Part shown: positions 8,436-18,100 of the stretch, one piece after another
Layout of the letters: every line of letters begins with the position of its first letter
Position numbering within the stretch: the first letter of the stretch is position 1
DNA from: Candidatus Viridilinea mediisalina
GTDB taxonomy: Bacteria > Chloroflexota > Chloroflexia > Chloroflexales > Chloroflexaceae
Reading direction: 5' to 3'
Length of the DNA: 58,396 nucleotides
NCBI RefSeq assembly: GCF_002532535.1
Contig: NZ_NQWI01000025.1
Location: forward strand, 1-58,396
Translations under genes and position numbers: made by a program
The notes under the pieces: generated by a model
Seen by the model: the letters and a program-made list of their open reading frames with translations, nothing else
Database searches by the model: none
What the model was told of the DNA's origin: nothing

Positions 8436-9167
8436 ATGGGCAAACCATGGAAGCAGTGTGAGTTGCTATGGGATAATGGTATGTCTTCTGAAAATACAAA
8501 CAAGAAACGGGTTGTCAAGAATGGCATAGCTACATCGAATGTTATTCAATCAGCACATGTAACAGGAAACGAGGATGTATTTCCTCAAATTCTCCAATTA
8601 CATGTTCCAATTGGATCAATTGTTGCGGATGTAACCTGGGGTAAGGGTGTCTTTTGGAAAAATGTCTCAAAGGAAGATTATATCGTTCGGGCTTCGGATT
8701 TGAAAACCGGCGTTGATTGTCGAAGATTGCCTTATGCAGATGGTGAAATTGACTGTGTAGTGTTGGATCCTCCTTACATGGAAGGTCTGCTACGCAATAA
8801 TGTTGATCATCTTGGTGCTACAGGGACGTATGCAGCATTTCGCGAATCATACTCCAATGGTAAAGCGGTTGATGGTGAACCCAAGTGGCATGATGCAGTA
8901 TTAGATTTGTATTATAAGGCTGCTGATGAAGCATATCGTGTACTACGCAAAAAAGGAGTATTCATTGTTAAATGTCAAGATGAAGTAAGCGCTGGTAAAC
9001 AGCGACTGACTCATGTGGAGATTATCAACGAATATGAGAAGAAGGGCTTTGTACCCAAGGATTTATTTGTAGTTGTTAGAAAAAATGCGGCATCGGTTAG
9101 CCGTATGGTCAAACAACTGCATGCACGCAAGAATCATTCCTATTTTCTAGTTTTTATCAAGAAGTAG
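8436..9167 (+). CDS. DNA methyltransferase (DPPY type)
   Basis: A 243-residue protein with a degenerate AdoMet-binding motif I ([11 protein letters not shown]) followed by the catalytic DPPY motif IV, the order of N4-cytosine/N6-adenine methyltransferases. It probably belongs to a type II restriction-modification system; the target is unknown. G+C is visibly lower and codon use more A/T-rich than in the neighbours, a sign of transfer. The ATG at 8436 is taken because the promoter lies just upstream; an ATG at 8481 is possible. It converges, with only 23 bp between stop codons, on a truncated nuclease-like gene. Confidence 0.78.
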   Translation: MGKPWKQCELLWDNGMSSENTNKKRVVKNGIATSNVIQSAHVTGNEDVFPQILQLHVPIGSIVADVTWGKGVFWKNVSKEDYIVRASDLKTGVDCRRLPYADGEIDCVVLDPPYMEGLLRNNVDHLGATGTYAAFRESYSNGKAVDGEPKWHDAVLDLYYKAADEAYRVLRKKGVFIVKCQDEVSAGKQRLTHVEIINEYEKKGFVPKDLFVVVRKNAASVSRMVKQLHARKNHSYFLVFIKK

Positions 9168-9190
9168 TCTGAATTTTGCCTAAATCCGGA

Positions 9191-9484
9191 TCAGGCTGAG
9201 AACACTCTTTCTTGGTATGTAAAATTAAGATCCGATTTGGTCTTTTTATGATCGTCATCTCGATAATATTCTGTGATGCCTAAAACATTGGTTAGATGTT
9301 TAGTAAATTCATATTCAGCTACATAACCATATGCCATTCCACGCAGGCTTGGGATTTTGATGACTTCCAACAAATCTTCTGCAACGGCCCAACGTTCGGG
9401 GTTGATAACATTCGACCGGATGGTTGCTAGGGCTTGCATCTGTTCTTCTGTTGGTTGATAGCGAGTGGTTCTATTGTGCTTCAT
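9191..9484 (-). pseudogene. truncated restriction endonuclease-like gene
   Basis: A 97-residue frame with an excellent start (GAGGAGG, then ATG). The segment after residue 60 (YGYVAEYEFTKHL, then DDDHKKTKSDLNFTY) resembles the first part of a PD-(D/E)xK nuclease core, where KSD would give the first acidic ligand and an E-x-K strand should follow. The frame ends right after VFSA, before such a strand. It looks like an N-terminal remnant of the restriction partner of the facing methyltransferase. Its Shine-Dalgarno overlaps the stop of the histidine kinase gene upstream, so it may still be transcribed. It could instead be an intact small protein. Confidence 0.5.
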
Positions 9485-9495
9485 GTGATTCCTCC

Positions 9496-11247
9496 TCACA
9501 ACGGAAACGTCACCATCACGCGGGTGCCTTGCTCGCCTTCGATTTGGAGTTGGCCGTGGAGTTGGCGGGTGAGGTTTTGGACGAGGCGCATGCCGAGGGA
9601 GTTGCTGAGGTTCTGTTCGATGTTTTCTGGTAGCCCGATGCCGTTGTCCCAGACGGTGAGGCAGCAGTTGCTTGGGGCGCAAGCTTCGAGGGTGATGCCG
9701 ATGCTGCCGTTGGCGCCGTTGGGGAAGGCGTATTTGAAGCTGTTGGAGAGTAGTTCATTGACGATGAGGCCGCAGGGGACGGCTTGGTCGAGGTTGAGGC
9801 TGACTTGGTTGGCGCTGATGGTGAGGTTGATGCGCCGCGCCGCCGGGCCGTAGATGCGGACCAGTTGTTCGGCAAGCTCCTGGAGGTAGGTTGCTGCATT
9901 GATGTTGGCGAGGTCGCCTTCGCGGTAGAGCAGTTCGTGGACGAGCGCCATGGTGACGATGCGCTGCTGGCTCTCGGCGAGGGCTAGGGCCGCCCGTTCG
10001 TCTTCGAGGGTGCGTGCTTGCAGGCGCAAGAGGCTGATGACCACTTGGAGGTTGTTTTTGACCCGATGGTGGATCTCTTTGAGTAGCGTCTCTTTTTCGG
10101 CGAGTGAAGCGTGCAGTTGGTTGACGACGCTGGTGAGGTTGGCCTCGGTGGCTTGTACGTCGCGAATGCGCTGCTCGAGGGCGGCAATGGTGGTCTGGAG
10201 TTGCTGGGCCATATGCTCGAAACTGGTTTCGAGGCTGGCGAGTTCTGCCACTTGGCTGGTACTCTGGTTGGTGATGGATGGGCTGTGCCCGCTGGCTAGA
10301 TCGTCGGCCCTGATGACCAGGCGCTCAATTGGTTTGCTGATCTGACGGAGACCCCAGCGCTGCACGAAGGCGGTGAGTAGGGCGCTGAGCGAAAGGGCGA
10401 CACTGGCTACGGCGAGCATCCAGAAGAGCGGGCGCATAGCAACACTCAGGGGTTGCTCGGTGATCACCAGCCAGTCTGCTGCGCTCATCAGGCTGGTGCT
10501 GCCGATCATCCAGTGGCCATGCTGATCATTGTAGAACATGCGTAGCGCTTGGGTGTTGCTCATACCATCTTGGAAGATAGCCAGATGGCTGAGGTTGCGC
10601 CGCTCTTGCACCCACTCCGGTTCGGGATGGGCCATCACGGTGCCGCGCTGATCGACAATCAGGACAAGTTCGTCTGGGTTGATGGGCAGGCTACTCAGGG
10701 CTGCTTGCAATTCTTCAAGGCTCAATTCGCCCATGAGGACGCCCTTACGCTGGTTATGTTCAAATACGGGGATGGCGAGGGTGGCTGCAATCTTGTTGGT
10801 GATAGTTGACATAAAAGGAGGGGAGATGCTGAACTGGCCCTCGTTTAGGTTCTTCGCTACATTGAAGGCAGGCTCACGCGAGAGATCAAAGCCGATGGCA
10901 ACGTTGTTTGGATTGGAACTGGCCTGAACCTTCCCATCTTGATCGAGGAGGTAGAGGCCATTCAAGCCTGCACTGAGCTGAACGATCCCGCTTAATAGGG
11001 ACGAGCGCGTTGTCTCGTTGGCCGATAGTGCTGCCTTGCCTGCAAGTTTAATCAAATGCTCCATTTGCAGTACAAACGTGTCACCATAGCGTGCCAGGGC
11101 ATCGGTATTGGTCTGCTGGCGCTGGCTAATACTCTCTTTGAGCAACCCGATGCTGATCAGGGTCATGGCCATAATGATCAGCAGGGCGCCAAGGGCGATA
11201 CCCCCGACAATGCGTAAGAGCATCACTGGCAAGGTGGGCGCCCGCAT
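9496..11247 (-). CDS. membrane sensor histidine kinase (HisKA_2/HWE type)
   Basis: A 583-residue sensor kinase. TM1 (about 10-32) and TM2 (about 272-295) bracket an extracytoplasmic dCache/CHASE-like domain. HAMP (about 300-350), a coiled coil and the HisKA_2 box EIHHRVKNNLQ (phospho-His about 394) follow, then an HATPase_c domain with N box NELLSNSFKYAF and G1 box DNGIGLP. The ATG overlaps the stop of the upstream binding-protein gene (TAATG), so the two are translationally coupled. This suggests the binding protein feeds ligand information to the kinase. No response regulator gene is adjacent except the two receiver domains in the hybrid kinase upstream. Confidence 0.9.
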   Translation of the reverse strand: MRAPTLPVMLLRIVGGIALGALLIIMAMTLISIGLLKESISQRQQTNTDALARYGDTFVLQMEHLIKLAGKAALSANETTRSSLLSGIVQLSAGLNGLYLLDQDGKVQASSNPNNVAIGFDLSREPAFNVAKNLNEGQFSISPPFMSTITNKIAATLAIPVFEHNQRKGVLMGELSLEELQAALSSLPINPDELVLIVDQRGTVMAHPEPEWVQERRNLSHLAIFQDGMSNTQALRMFYNDQHGHWMIGSTSLMSAADWLVITEQPLSVAMRPLFWMLAVASVALSLSALLTAFVQRWGLRQISKPIERLVIRADDLASGHSPSITNQSTSQVAELASLETSFEHMAQQLQTTIAALEQRIRDVQATEANLTSVVNQLHASLAEKETLLKEIHHRVKNNLQVVISLLRLQARTLEDERAALALAESQQRIVTMALVHELLYREGDLANINAATYLQELAEQLVRIYGPAARRINLTISANQVSLNLDQAVPCGLIVNELLSNSFKYAFPNGANGSIGITLEACAPSNCCLTVWDNGIGLPENIEQNLSNSLGMRLVQNLTRQLHGQLQIEGEQGTRVMVTFPL

Positions 11248-12377
11248 TATGGGAGTTCCTCGGCGGGAATGGTCGTAACAACTTGGAATGTTCCAGCACG
11301 GACGCTTGATATGTACAGATCACGGCGAACATCACCAAACTGATCAAACTCAAAGGTACCCTGTAGCCCAGCTATGGGCCCAAGCTCGCGCAGCACTTCG
11401 CGCAGCCCCGTAGTGCTGCCCTTGGTCTGATGCAAACCTTTGGCCAAGACGAGGATTGCTTCATAGCTAAAGGCTGCGGCAAAGGAGACGGGGCGTTGGT
11501 AGCGTTGGTCGAAACGTTCAATGAAGCGTTGAAAGGCTGGATCGGAATGTTGTGGGTTGAAGGCAATAATCAGGGTCATGCCCTCGACGGCGTTGCCGCC
11601 CTTGATTAGCAGTTCCTCGGTTTGGGCCCAACCCGACGAGAAGATGGGCGTCGTCGGATTGAGTTGACGAAAGGCTTGTACGATCAGGGCTGCATCAAAG
11701 GCTGAGGCAATCAACAAGAGTGCGGTTGGCTCATGGGTGGCCAAGCTTTGGGCAATGGTGCGTACATCATCGATGCGCGAGGTGAAGCTGAGAACTAGCT
11801 CAACCTCGCCGCCTAGTTTGTGAAATTCAGCTTCAAAATTTTCCTTAAAAGAATTGCTGAAGGTGAGATTTGTTTGATCATAGACAATCGCTGTTTGGGT
11901 GTACCCTTGGGTGTAGACGTAGCGGGCCAAGGCGCGCCCCTGCATGCTCGTGGTAGAGGTAATCCGGAAGAAGTAGTCATCCTGCCCAGTAAAGTAGTCA
12001 CTCGACGTTGTGGGGCTAATCATCACCATATTGGCCTGATTGATCTGCTCAAAGACGGCCTCGGTCTGGGCGCTCGTACTGTGGCCAATGATCGCCACGA
12101 CGCCCTGTTCAATCAATGCGCTACTCACTTGGCGTGCCACCTCAGGATCGCCCTGATCATCGTGGATGACGAGTTGCAGGGGGCGGCCATTGATCCCGCC
12201 TGCCGCATTGAGCGCTTCAACCGCCAAGATCGCGGCGTCGCGCCCATCCACACCGAGATCGGAGTGTGGCCCGGTGAGTTGCGCCGCAAAGCCTACGTGG
12301 ATGGGCTTAGGGCCGCCACAGGCTGCACCCACAAGCAGGGTAAGGGTGAGGAGCAACAAGATTGTGTGATGTCGCAT
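11247..12377 (-). CDS. amino-acid (Leu/Ile/Val family) binding lipoprotein
   Basis: A 376-residue periplasmic-binding-fold protein (type I, Peripla_BP_6). Residues 1-20 form a lipoprotein signal with lipobox VGAAC. The GFAAQLTGPHSDLGVDG opening and AVEALNAAGGINGR stretch are typical of branched-chain amino-acid receptors. No ABC permease or ATPase follows; the next gene, overlapping by one base, is a sensor kinase. The protein therefore probably serves as a ligand sensor rather than a transport component, as in other binding-protein/kinase pairs. Ligand unknown. Confidence 0.88.
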   Translation of the reverse strand: MRHHTILLLLTLTLLVGAACGGPKPIHVGFAAQLTGPHSDLGVDGRDAAILAVEALNAAGGINGRPLQLVIHDDQGDPEVARQVSSALIEQGVVAIIGHSTSAQTEAVFEQINQANMVMISPTTSSDYFTGQDDYFFRITSTTSMQGRALARYVYTQGYTQTAIVYDQTNLTFSNSFKENFEAEFHKLGGEVELVLSFTSRIDDVRTIAQSLATHEPTALLLIASAFDAALIVQAFRQLNPTTPIFSSGWAQTEELLIKGGNAVEGMTLIIAFNPQHSDPAFQRFIERFDQRYQRPVSFAAAFSYEAILVLAKGLHQTKGSTTGLREVLRELGPIAGLQGTFEFDQFGDVRRDLYISSVRAGTFQVVTTIPAEELP

Positions 12378-12434
12378 GGTAGCTCCTTACGTTTGCATGC
12401 AGAAGAGCGTTTTGAAGAGGTATATGAGTTTTTT

Positions 12435-12534
12435 ACCACAGAGGCACCGAGAACACAGAGATGCTGAGGTGAGTGGATCACAGTTGTTTATACGCTCAAT
12501 CTCAAAACCTCTGTGTCCTCAGTGCCTCTGTGGT
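12435..12534. repeat. CACAGAG-type inverted repeat, copy 2
   Basis: The left arm ACCACAGAGGCACCGAG... (12435-12460) pairs with the right arm (12509-12534), with two differences in 26 bp and a loop of about 48 nt. It sits between two minus-strand genes of the sensory cluster and could attenuate read-through from the hybrid kinase gene. Confidence 0.75.
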
Positions 12535-12551
12535 GAATATCTCTATCCCCT

Positions 12552-14510
12552 CTACTCCAACATGACCATGAGGGCCGCACGTAGCGTATCATAGCGAAAA
12601 GGCTTCTGCAAAAAGCCTTTCAGTTCTAGGTTGGCATACTGGGCGGCAATCTCCTCGGCGCGGTAGCCGCTCATGAGCATGATCGGGGTGCCGGGGTAGA
12701 TGCGGCGCACATGGGTGGCCAGTTGGTCGCCACTCATGCCGGGCATGGTGAGATCAATCAGGATGCCGCGTAGCTTGGGGATGCCAGCGGCAAGGCGGTC
12801 GAGGGCCACGAGGCCGTTCTCGGCGGTGATGACGTTGAAGCCCATGCGCTCGAGGTAGCGGGCGAGAATGGTTCGAATACCCGCTTCGTCGTCTACGACC
12901 AGGATGGTACCGCTGAGATTGCTGCTGGCGACCGGTTGTTCAGCCGTTTCCTCCTGCGCTGTTGGCGCACTCAGGCCCGGCGCGGCGGCCAAGAGGGCCG
13001 GGAAGATGGCGCGGAAGGTGGTGCCGCGTGTGGGCGCACTTGCGACATAGATGGCCCCGCCGTGGCCACGGATAATCCCATGGACTGCGGCTAAACCTAA
13101 GCCCCGGCCCATGCGTTTGGTTGTAAAGAAAGGATCGAAAATCCGTGCCATTGTCGCCGCATCCATACCACAGCCTCCATCGCGCACTTCCAGAGCAAGA
13201 TACCATCCGCCATCCAGTTCGTCACCGTGTACGTAGGTGCCAAGCTGTTCGGGTGTACATTCGATCAGCTTGGTACTCACATGAATCAGACCGTCGGAGC
13301 TTGTAAAGGCCTCTGCCGCATTGGTGAGTAGGTTCATGACCACTTGGCGCACCTGGGTCGCATCGCCCTGGAGTGGCGGAAGCGCTTCGGCTAGTTCCAA
13401 TTCTACTTGGGTGCGCTTGGCTAGATTGCCGCGTAGCAGCGCAACCACATCGCTCACGAGGGCATTGAGATCGAGGGCTTCCATCAGCATGTGGCCACGC
13501 CCGGAGTAGGCCAGCATCTGGCCGGCCAAGTCGGCGGCGCGGCGTAGGCCCGTGAAGGCTTGCTGCAATGAGGCGTAGATCGGACTAGCGCTGTTGAGGT
13601 CGAGCATGGCTAGTTCGATCTGGCCCTGCACCACACTGAGCAGATTATTGAAGTCGTGGGCGATGCCGCCAGCCAGCAGGCCGAGACTCTCGCGGCGTTG
13701 GGTTTCAAGCAATTTGCGTTCCATGCTTTGCCGTTCTGCCTGCATCGCGCGGCGTGCTGTCTCGTCGCGCAGCACCACCACCACGCCACTGACCACCTGG
13801 GGCAACTCGAGCAGCGGTGCGAGCGAGGCGCTCACGGCGTGCTGGCTGCTAGTGCGGCTCGTGAGGCTCAGATCGTCCAAATGGTTGGTGTTGGCGGGCA
13901 GATGGAGCGCCTGTGCTACCAAGCTGGCCAGAGAGGTATCGCTGGGGGCATGGTGGGCCACAAGTACCTCGGCTAGGGGTTGGCCCAGGGCCTGCGCCAC
14001 GGGCCAGCCGGTCAACTGAGCCGCCACCGGATTCATAAAGCTCACATGGCCAGCCGCATCGCTCACCACCACCCCATCGGCAATCGCCTGCAGGGTCGTG
14101 GCAAAGCGCTGCTCACTCGCCCGTAGAGCCCGGTCACTCTGGCTCTTGAGCAGGGCCAACTCAACGGCAATCGCCAACTCACGCTCGGCGAAGGGCTTCA
14201 AGAGATAGTGGTAGGGCTGGAGCGCCTTTGCGCGACCGATGGTGGCCGCATCGGCGTGGGCCGTCAAAAAGATGATCGGCAGCTCCCAGTGGTGCTGCAA
14301 CTCCTCAGCAATCGTAATCCCATCGGGGCCGCTACCCAGATGAATATCGAGCAGTACGAGATCGGGGCGCGCCCGCTGCACGGCTGCAAAGGTCTCTTGG
14401 GCATCACCCGCAATAATGGGCACCTGGTAGCCGAGGCTCTCTAGCAGCCCCTGCATATCCATAGCGATCACCGCCTCGTCCTCAACAATCAGGATGCGCT
14501 CCCCAGGCAT
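12552..14510 (-). CDS. hybrid histidine kinase, REC-PAS-HK-REC
   Basis: A 652-residue cytoplasmic hybrid kinase with no membrane segment. The N-terminal receiver (1-120) has Asp11, phospho-acceptor Asp55 (LLDIHLG) and Lys105. A PAS domain (about 135-250) follows. HisKA has His285 in GGIAHDFNNL. HATPase_c includes DGGCGMD and GRGLGLAAVHGI. The C-terminal receiver (about 530-650) has ILVVDDE and ILIDLTMPGMSG. It is the first gene of a minus-strand sensory cluster and is divergent from the giant surface protein gene. No DNA-binding domain is seen, so output is by phosphotransfer to an unknown partner. Confidence 0.92.
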   Translation of the reverse strand: MPGERILIVEDEAVIAMDMQGLLESLGYQVPIIAGDAQETFAAVQRARPDLVLLDIHLGSGPDGITIAEELQHHWELPIIFLTAHADAATIGRAKALQPYHYLLKPFAERELAIAVELALLKSQSDRALRASEQRFATTLQAIADGVVVSDAAGHVSFMNPVAAQLTGWPVAQALGQPLAEVLVAHHAPSDTSLASLVAQALHLPANTNHLDDLSLTSRTSSQHAVSASLAPLLELPQVVSGVVVVLRDETARRAMQAERQSMERKLLETQRRESLGLLAGGIAHDFNNLLSVVQGQIELAMLDLNSASPIYASLQQAFTGLRRAADLAGQMLAYSGRGHMLMEALDLNALVSDVVALLRGNLAKRTQVELELAEALPPLQGDATQVRQVVMNLLTNAAEAFTSSDGLIHVSTKLIECTPEQLGTYVHGDELDGGWYLALEVRDGGCGMDAATMARIFDPFFTTKRMGRGLGLAAVHGIIRGHGGAIYVASAPTRGTTFRAIFPALLAAAPGLSAPTAQEETAEQPVASSNLSGTILVVDDEAGIRTILARYLERMGFNVITAENGLVALDRLAAGIPKLRGILIDLTMPGMSGDQLATHVRRIYPGTPIMLMSGYRAEEIAAQYANLELKGFLQKPFRYDTLRAALMVMLE

Positions 14511-14604
14511 AGGATTTCCCCGCTACGTTACCATTGATCTCGCTCCTCTTAGTATAGCCGTGATTGCGTCCCCTTGGATGCGCTCCGAGGGTAAAGATCG
14601 TGCT

Positions 14605-14624
14605 ACCTTAAGGAGCGTTAAGGT
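14605..14624. promoter_or_regulatory. operator-like inverted repeat ACCTTAA-N6-TTAAGGT
   Basis: A perfect 7-bp inverted repeat with 6-bp spacing, upstream of both divergent genes. It has the form of a dimeric regulator site; no regulator is identified. Confidence 0.5.
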
Positions 14625-14704
14625 GAGCGCAATGCCATCCTCAAGAACCCTGTTCGTCATGTTAGCGCATCCGAAAGCCTTATCTGCGGGGTTAGTATAG
14701 TACT

Positions 14705-14780
14705 AGCTTAGCTTGGACTATACTTTGTAGTCTAAGCTGGACTATACCTAGACTATACCTAGACTATACCTAAAGTATAG
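14705..14780 (+). promoter_or_regulatory. 11-bp phased direct repeats
   Basis: GACTATACCTA occurs three times back to back (14740-14750, 14751-14761, 14762-14772). A related GGACTATAC lies at 14715-14723 and AAGTATAG follows the array. The left part also forms a hairpin, AGCTTA...TAAGCT (14705-14738). An 11-bp period puts the sites on one face of the helix, as for OmpR/PhoB-type response regulators. The link to the neighbouring sensory genes is inferred. Confidence 0.55.
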
Positions 14781-15021
14781 TGACATAACGGGAGAAATGG
14801 GTTACTATTATTGGAGGCATCAAGGATCTCGGTAAGGATGCGCGAGGCAACCTGGTTCCCTCGCACCCTCCTACACTGTGCGTCATACTACCAGAGGGTA
14901 CTAGCTCCAAACAGGACTATGCAAAACGGAATCAGGTGCTACAATCGATTCCCCCCTGTAGCCAGACACCCCAACACGCACACACTACACAAGCTACATA
15001 CAACCTGCACGGAACTTTATC

Positions 15022-15050
15022 TCGACGTACTATGTTGCCTAGCATATAAT
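15022..15050 (+). promoter_or_regulatory. promoter for the giant surface protein gene
   Basis: TATAAT (15045-15050) is preceded at 17 bp by TCGACG, a four-of-six match to the -35 consensus. The predicted leader is about 105 nt and contains an imperfect 8-bp stem, CGGCGGAC...GTACGCCG, followed by GGTTTTATT, which could act as an attenuator. Confidence 0.5.
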
Positions 15051-15161
15051 AGGATCACCGACAAGTTACCGTGTCAATCCCCTCGTAGCGTTATTGAACG
15101 GCGGACGTTATGTACGCCGGGTTTTATTGTCCCTTAGATGTTATTCCACAGGGAGCCAGTT

Positions 15162-18100
15162 ATGTACCATCATGTTGTTCGTCGTCGTTCTCCCATTGCT
15201 GCACTCTTGGTTCTGGTGATGTTTGCGTTGGCGGGTCTGGCGGCGTTGCTGCCGGTTAGCACCGCCTATGCGCAAGGCCCCATCCTCAACCTGCGCCTTG
15301 AACTGGCCCCCGGCACACCCACTGATGCGCTCCCTTCGGGCGAGGTCTTTACCGTGCGCCTCACCTACGAGTGCAGCTCCTCACTTGGCGCGAATGAGTG
15401 TAACGATATGGTGGTGACCAGCACCCTCCCCCCGGAGTTTGAAGGGGTGGCGGTGCAGGGCAATAATGATGTCACGCTCACCTCATACGACCCGGATACC
15501 CAAGTTGCCACCTGGACCTTCCGTAGCCCGCTGCCCCTCGGCACTACTGGCCAGCTCGATTTCGAGGTGCGCTATGTGCCGGGTACGACGCTTGAGGGTA
15601 CCGAGGGGATTATTAGCGCCGAAATTAGTGGCACTGGTGCAACGCCGGTCGAAAGCACCATCACGCCGCCCCCCGCTACCGCCGAGCCCCAACCAGAGCT
15701 CACTAAGAGCCTCGTCGCTGGTGGGGCCAATGATGATCTCAGTCTCTATAGTGTCAACCTCTGTGCTGGTACGACCGGTGCGCTCAACCTGACCAATAGC
15801 ACCATCACTGATACCCTGCCGCTCAATGCGGTCTATATTAGTTCGAGCCCTGAGGGGGTCTTTAATCCGCTTGATCGCACGATTGTCTGGAGTGATGTCA
15901 ATGTACCTGCGACTGGCACTGGTTGTCGTAGTTTTGATGTGGTGGTGAGCTACCCTGGAACTAATCCCGCGAACATCGAGGGTGCCGAGCGCATCAATGA
16001 GGTTGCTGCCAGCACCACGCCCTACAGCGGCACATTGCAGAGCCTGACTAGCAGCGTGACCCACACCCTCGCCGGCCCGCTCCCTGGCTTGGGTTTTAAT
16101 AAGAGCGTTACCGGCGCTGAGGGTACTGCTGATACGATCGTTGGTGTTGGTGGTGAGATTACCACGCGTTTGCGTGTCGATAATACTGGCAATGTTGGTC
16201 TGAATAATATCCGTATTACTGATACGATTCCGCTTGAATATAGTGTTTTTGAAGTTAATACCGGCCAGGCAACCAGTGTTGACTACCAGCGCAATGACGA
16301 TGGGGTCTGGATTAGCGGTGTTCCTCTTGGCGCTACGGTGGAGGTGACCAGCTTCCCCAGTTGGAATGCGGGCGACTATGTCTCGCACCTGCGCTTCAAC
16401 TTCGCCACCCTGCCGCTCACCCAGACGAGCCAGGCGGTCAGCTTCCGCAGCATCGTGATCAACCCGCCCAATGGTGGCGGTGCGGCCTATACTGTGACCG
16501 CCGATGGGCCGCAGATGGTGGAAAATACCGCGACGGCCAGGGCATTCCACGGGATTGAACCCTTGACGCAACAGAGTTCAGCCGCCACCGTCGAGGTCGC
16601 GGTGCCCAAGGCGCGCCCCGATCCGCGCAAGACGATTGTGAGCGGTAGTCCGGCCCTGCCCGGCGGCACCGTGCGCTACGAGGTGCGTCTGCGTAATGGC
16701 GCCTTTGCGCCCCTCTTTGAGCCGACGATTGCTGACCTGCTGCCGCCCCAGGTGACCGATCCAACCAATTTTGAGGTTACGGAGAATATTCCGGGTTGTT
16801 TAGTCGATCCCAACTTCGAACAAATTGACAACTACAACGGTAGCGGGCGCACCATGCTCATCTGGAGTTGGGCCGATACGGGCTGTAGCATCCCGTCTGA
16901 TGGCAATGCCCGTATTCGCTTTGATGTCACCGTGGTTGATGGTACCCGTGCGGGCAACTACGCCAACTACTTGGCGCTGGTCAACCACGGCATGGAACCC
17001 AACCTGGTGCGCGATGGCCTCTGCCAGCCCGCCCCCTCCGATGCTGGTATCTTCCAGAATGGCGATGGCATTGACCCCTCGCGCCTCTGCTTCTCCTCGC
17101 CGAGCAACCTCACGGTGCGGAGTATCGCCTCGATCGGTTCGGCCAAGTATGTCGCTGGTCAGCTTGATGTGCTGCTCGATCCTGAAACTGGCGAACCAAC
17201 AGATCTCGATTTCCACCGCGACCCGCGTGTGGGCCAGACGGTGCAGGGTGGCCTGATCTACTACCGCATGACCCTAGAGAATACTGGCAACATTGACCTC
17301 ACCAATCTGCAGATTATTGACATTCTGCCCTTCAGCCGCACCATTGGCTTGGAGACAAACCAGAACCTCGGTGTGCGCGACCAGGCGAATGTAGGTACAG
17401 CATGGACGGTGCAGTTGGGCGGGCCGGTTATCGTTGACCCTGAAATTCCCGGTCTTGAGATTCGCTATAGCTCCGAGCTCAACCCCTGTCGTGACGAATT
17501 CACCGTTGCCCCTAACCCCGACTGTATGCTCATGGTGGATGGTGACCTGCCTGGCCCTGGCGTCTGGAGCCTTGAGATGCCGAGCGACCCCACGGCGGTG
17601 CGTTCGTTGCGTTTTGATTTTGGTGACTATATTCTTGATCCTACCGAAGAACTCACCTTCTACTTCCAAGCCTTGGCGCCTGTTGATGCGCCGCTTGCTG
17701 GCCCAGGGCCGGATGGGGTCTTTGGCAACAATGACGATACCAATGTCGCCTGGAATACCTTTGCCTACACCGCCGAGCGTGGCGATGATGGGAGTACCCT
17801 CGTCGCCCAGCCGCCGCGTGTTGGTATCACGGTGAGCGATACCATGCGGGCCGCCTATGGCAACTATGTCTGGCACGACATTAATCGTGATGGCATTCAG
17901 AATGATGGCTCCGCTAGTGGCATGAATGGGGTGGTCGTTACGCTCTATATGATCTCCGGAACAGAGGCCATCTCGGTGGCGCGCCAGTTCACCCGCGATG
18001 ATTCCAATGGTAACCCCGGCTACTACCTCTTTAGCGATCTCGATCCGGGTGATTATTTTGCTGAATTTTCGCTGCCTGAGGGCTTCACGGTGACAGTGCG

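Larger units (their letters stand above)
14511..15161. promoter_or_regulatory. long control region before the giant surface protein gene
   Basis: About 650 bp without a supported gene, between the hybrid kinase (leftward) and the giant gene (rightward). It holds a TATACT box for the leftward gene (complement of 14551-14556), an inverted repeat at 14605-14624, phased direct repeats at 14715-14772, a palindrome relic near 14848-14866, a promoter at 15022-15050 and an attenuator-like stem near 15100-15120. No tRNA or riboswitch class was recognised. Confidence 0.6.

Noticed and set aside
14811-15137. 108-codon frame before the giant gene
   Set aside because: Cys/Arg/Thr-rich composition, no ribosome site fitting its start, and it spans the promoter of the giant gene.
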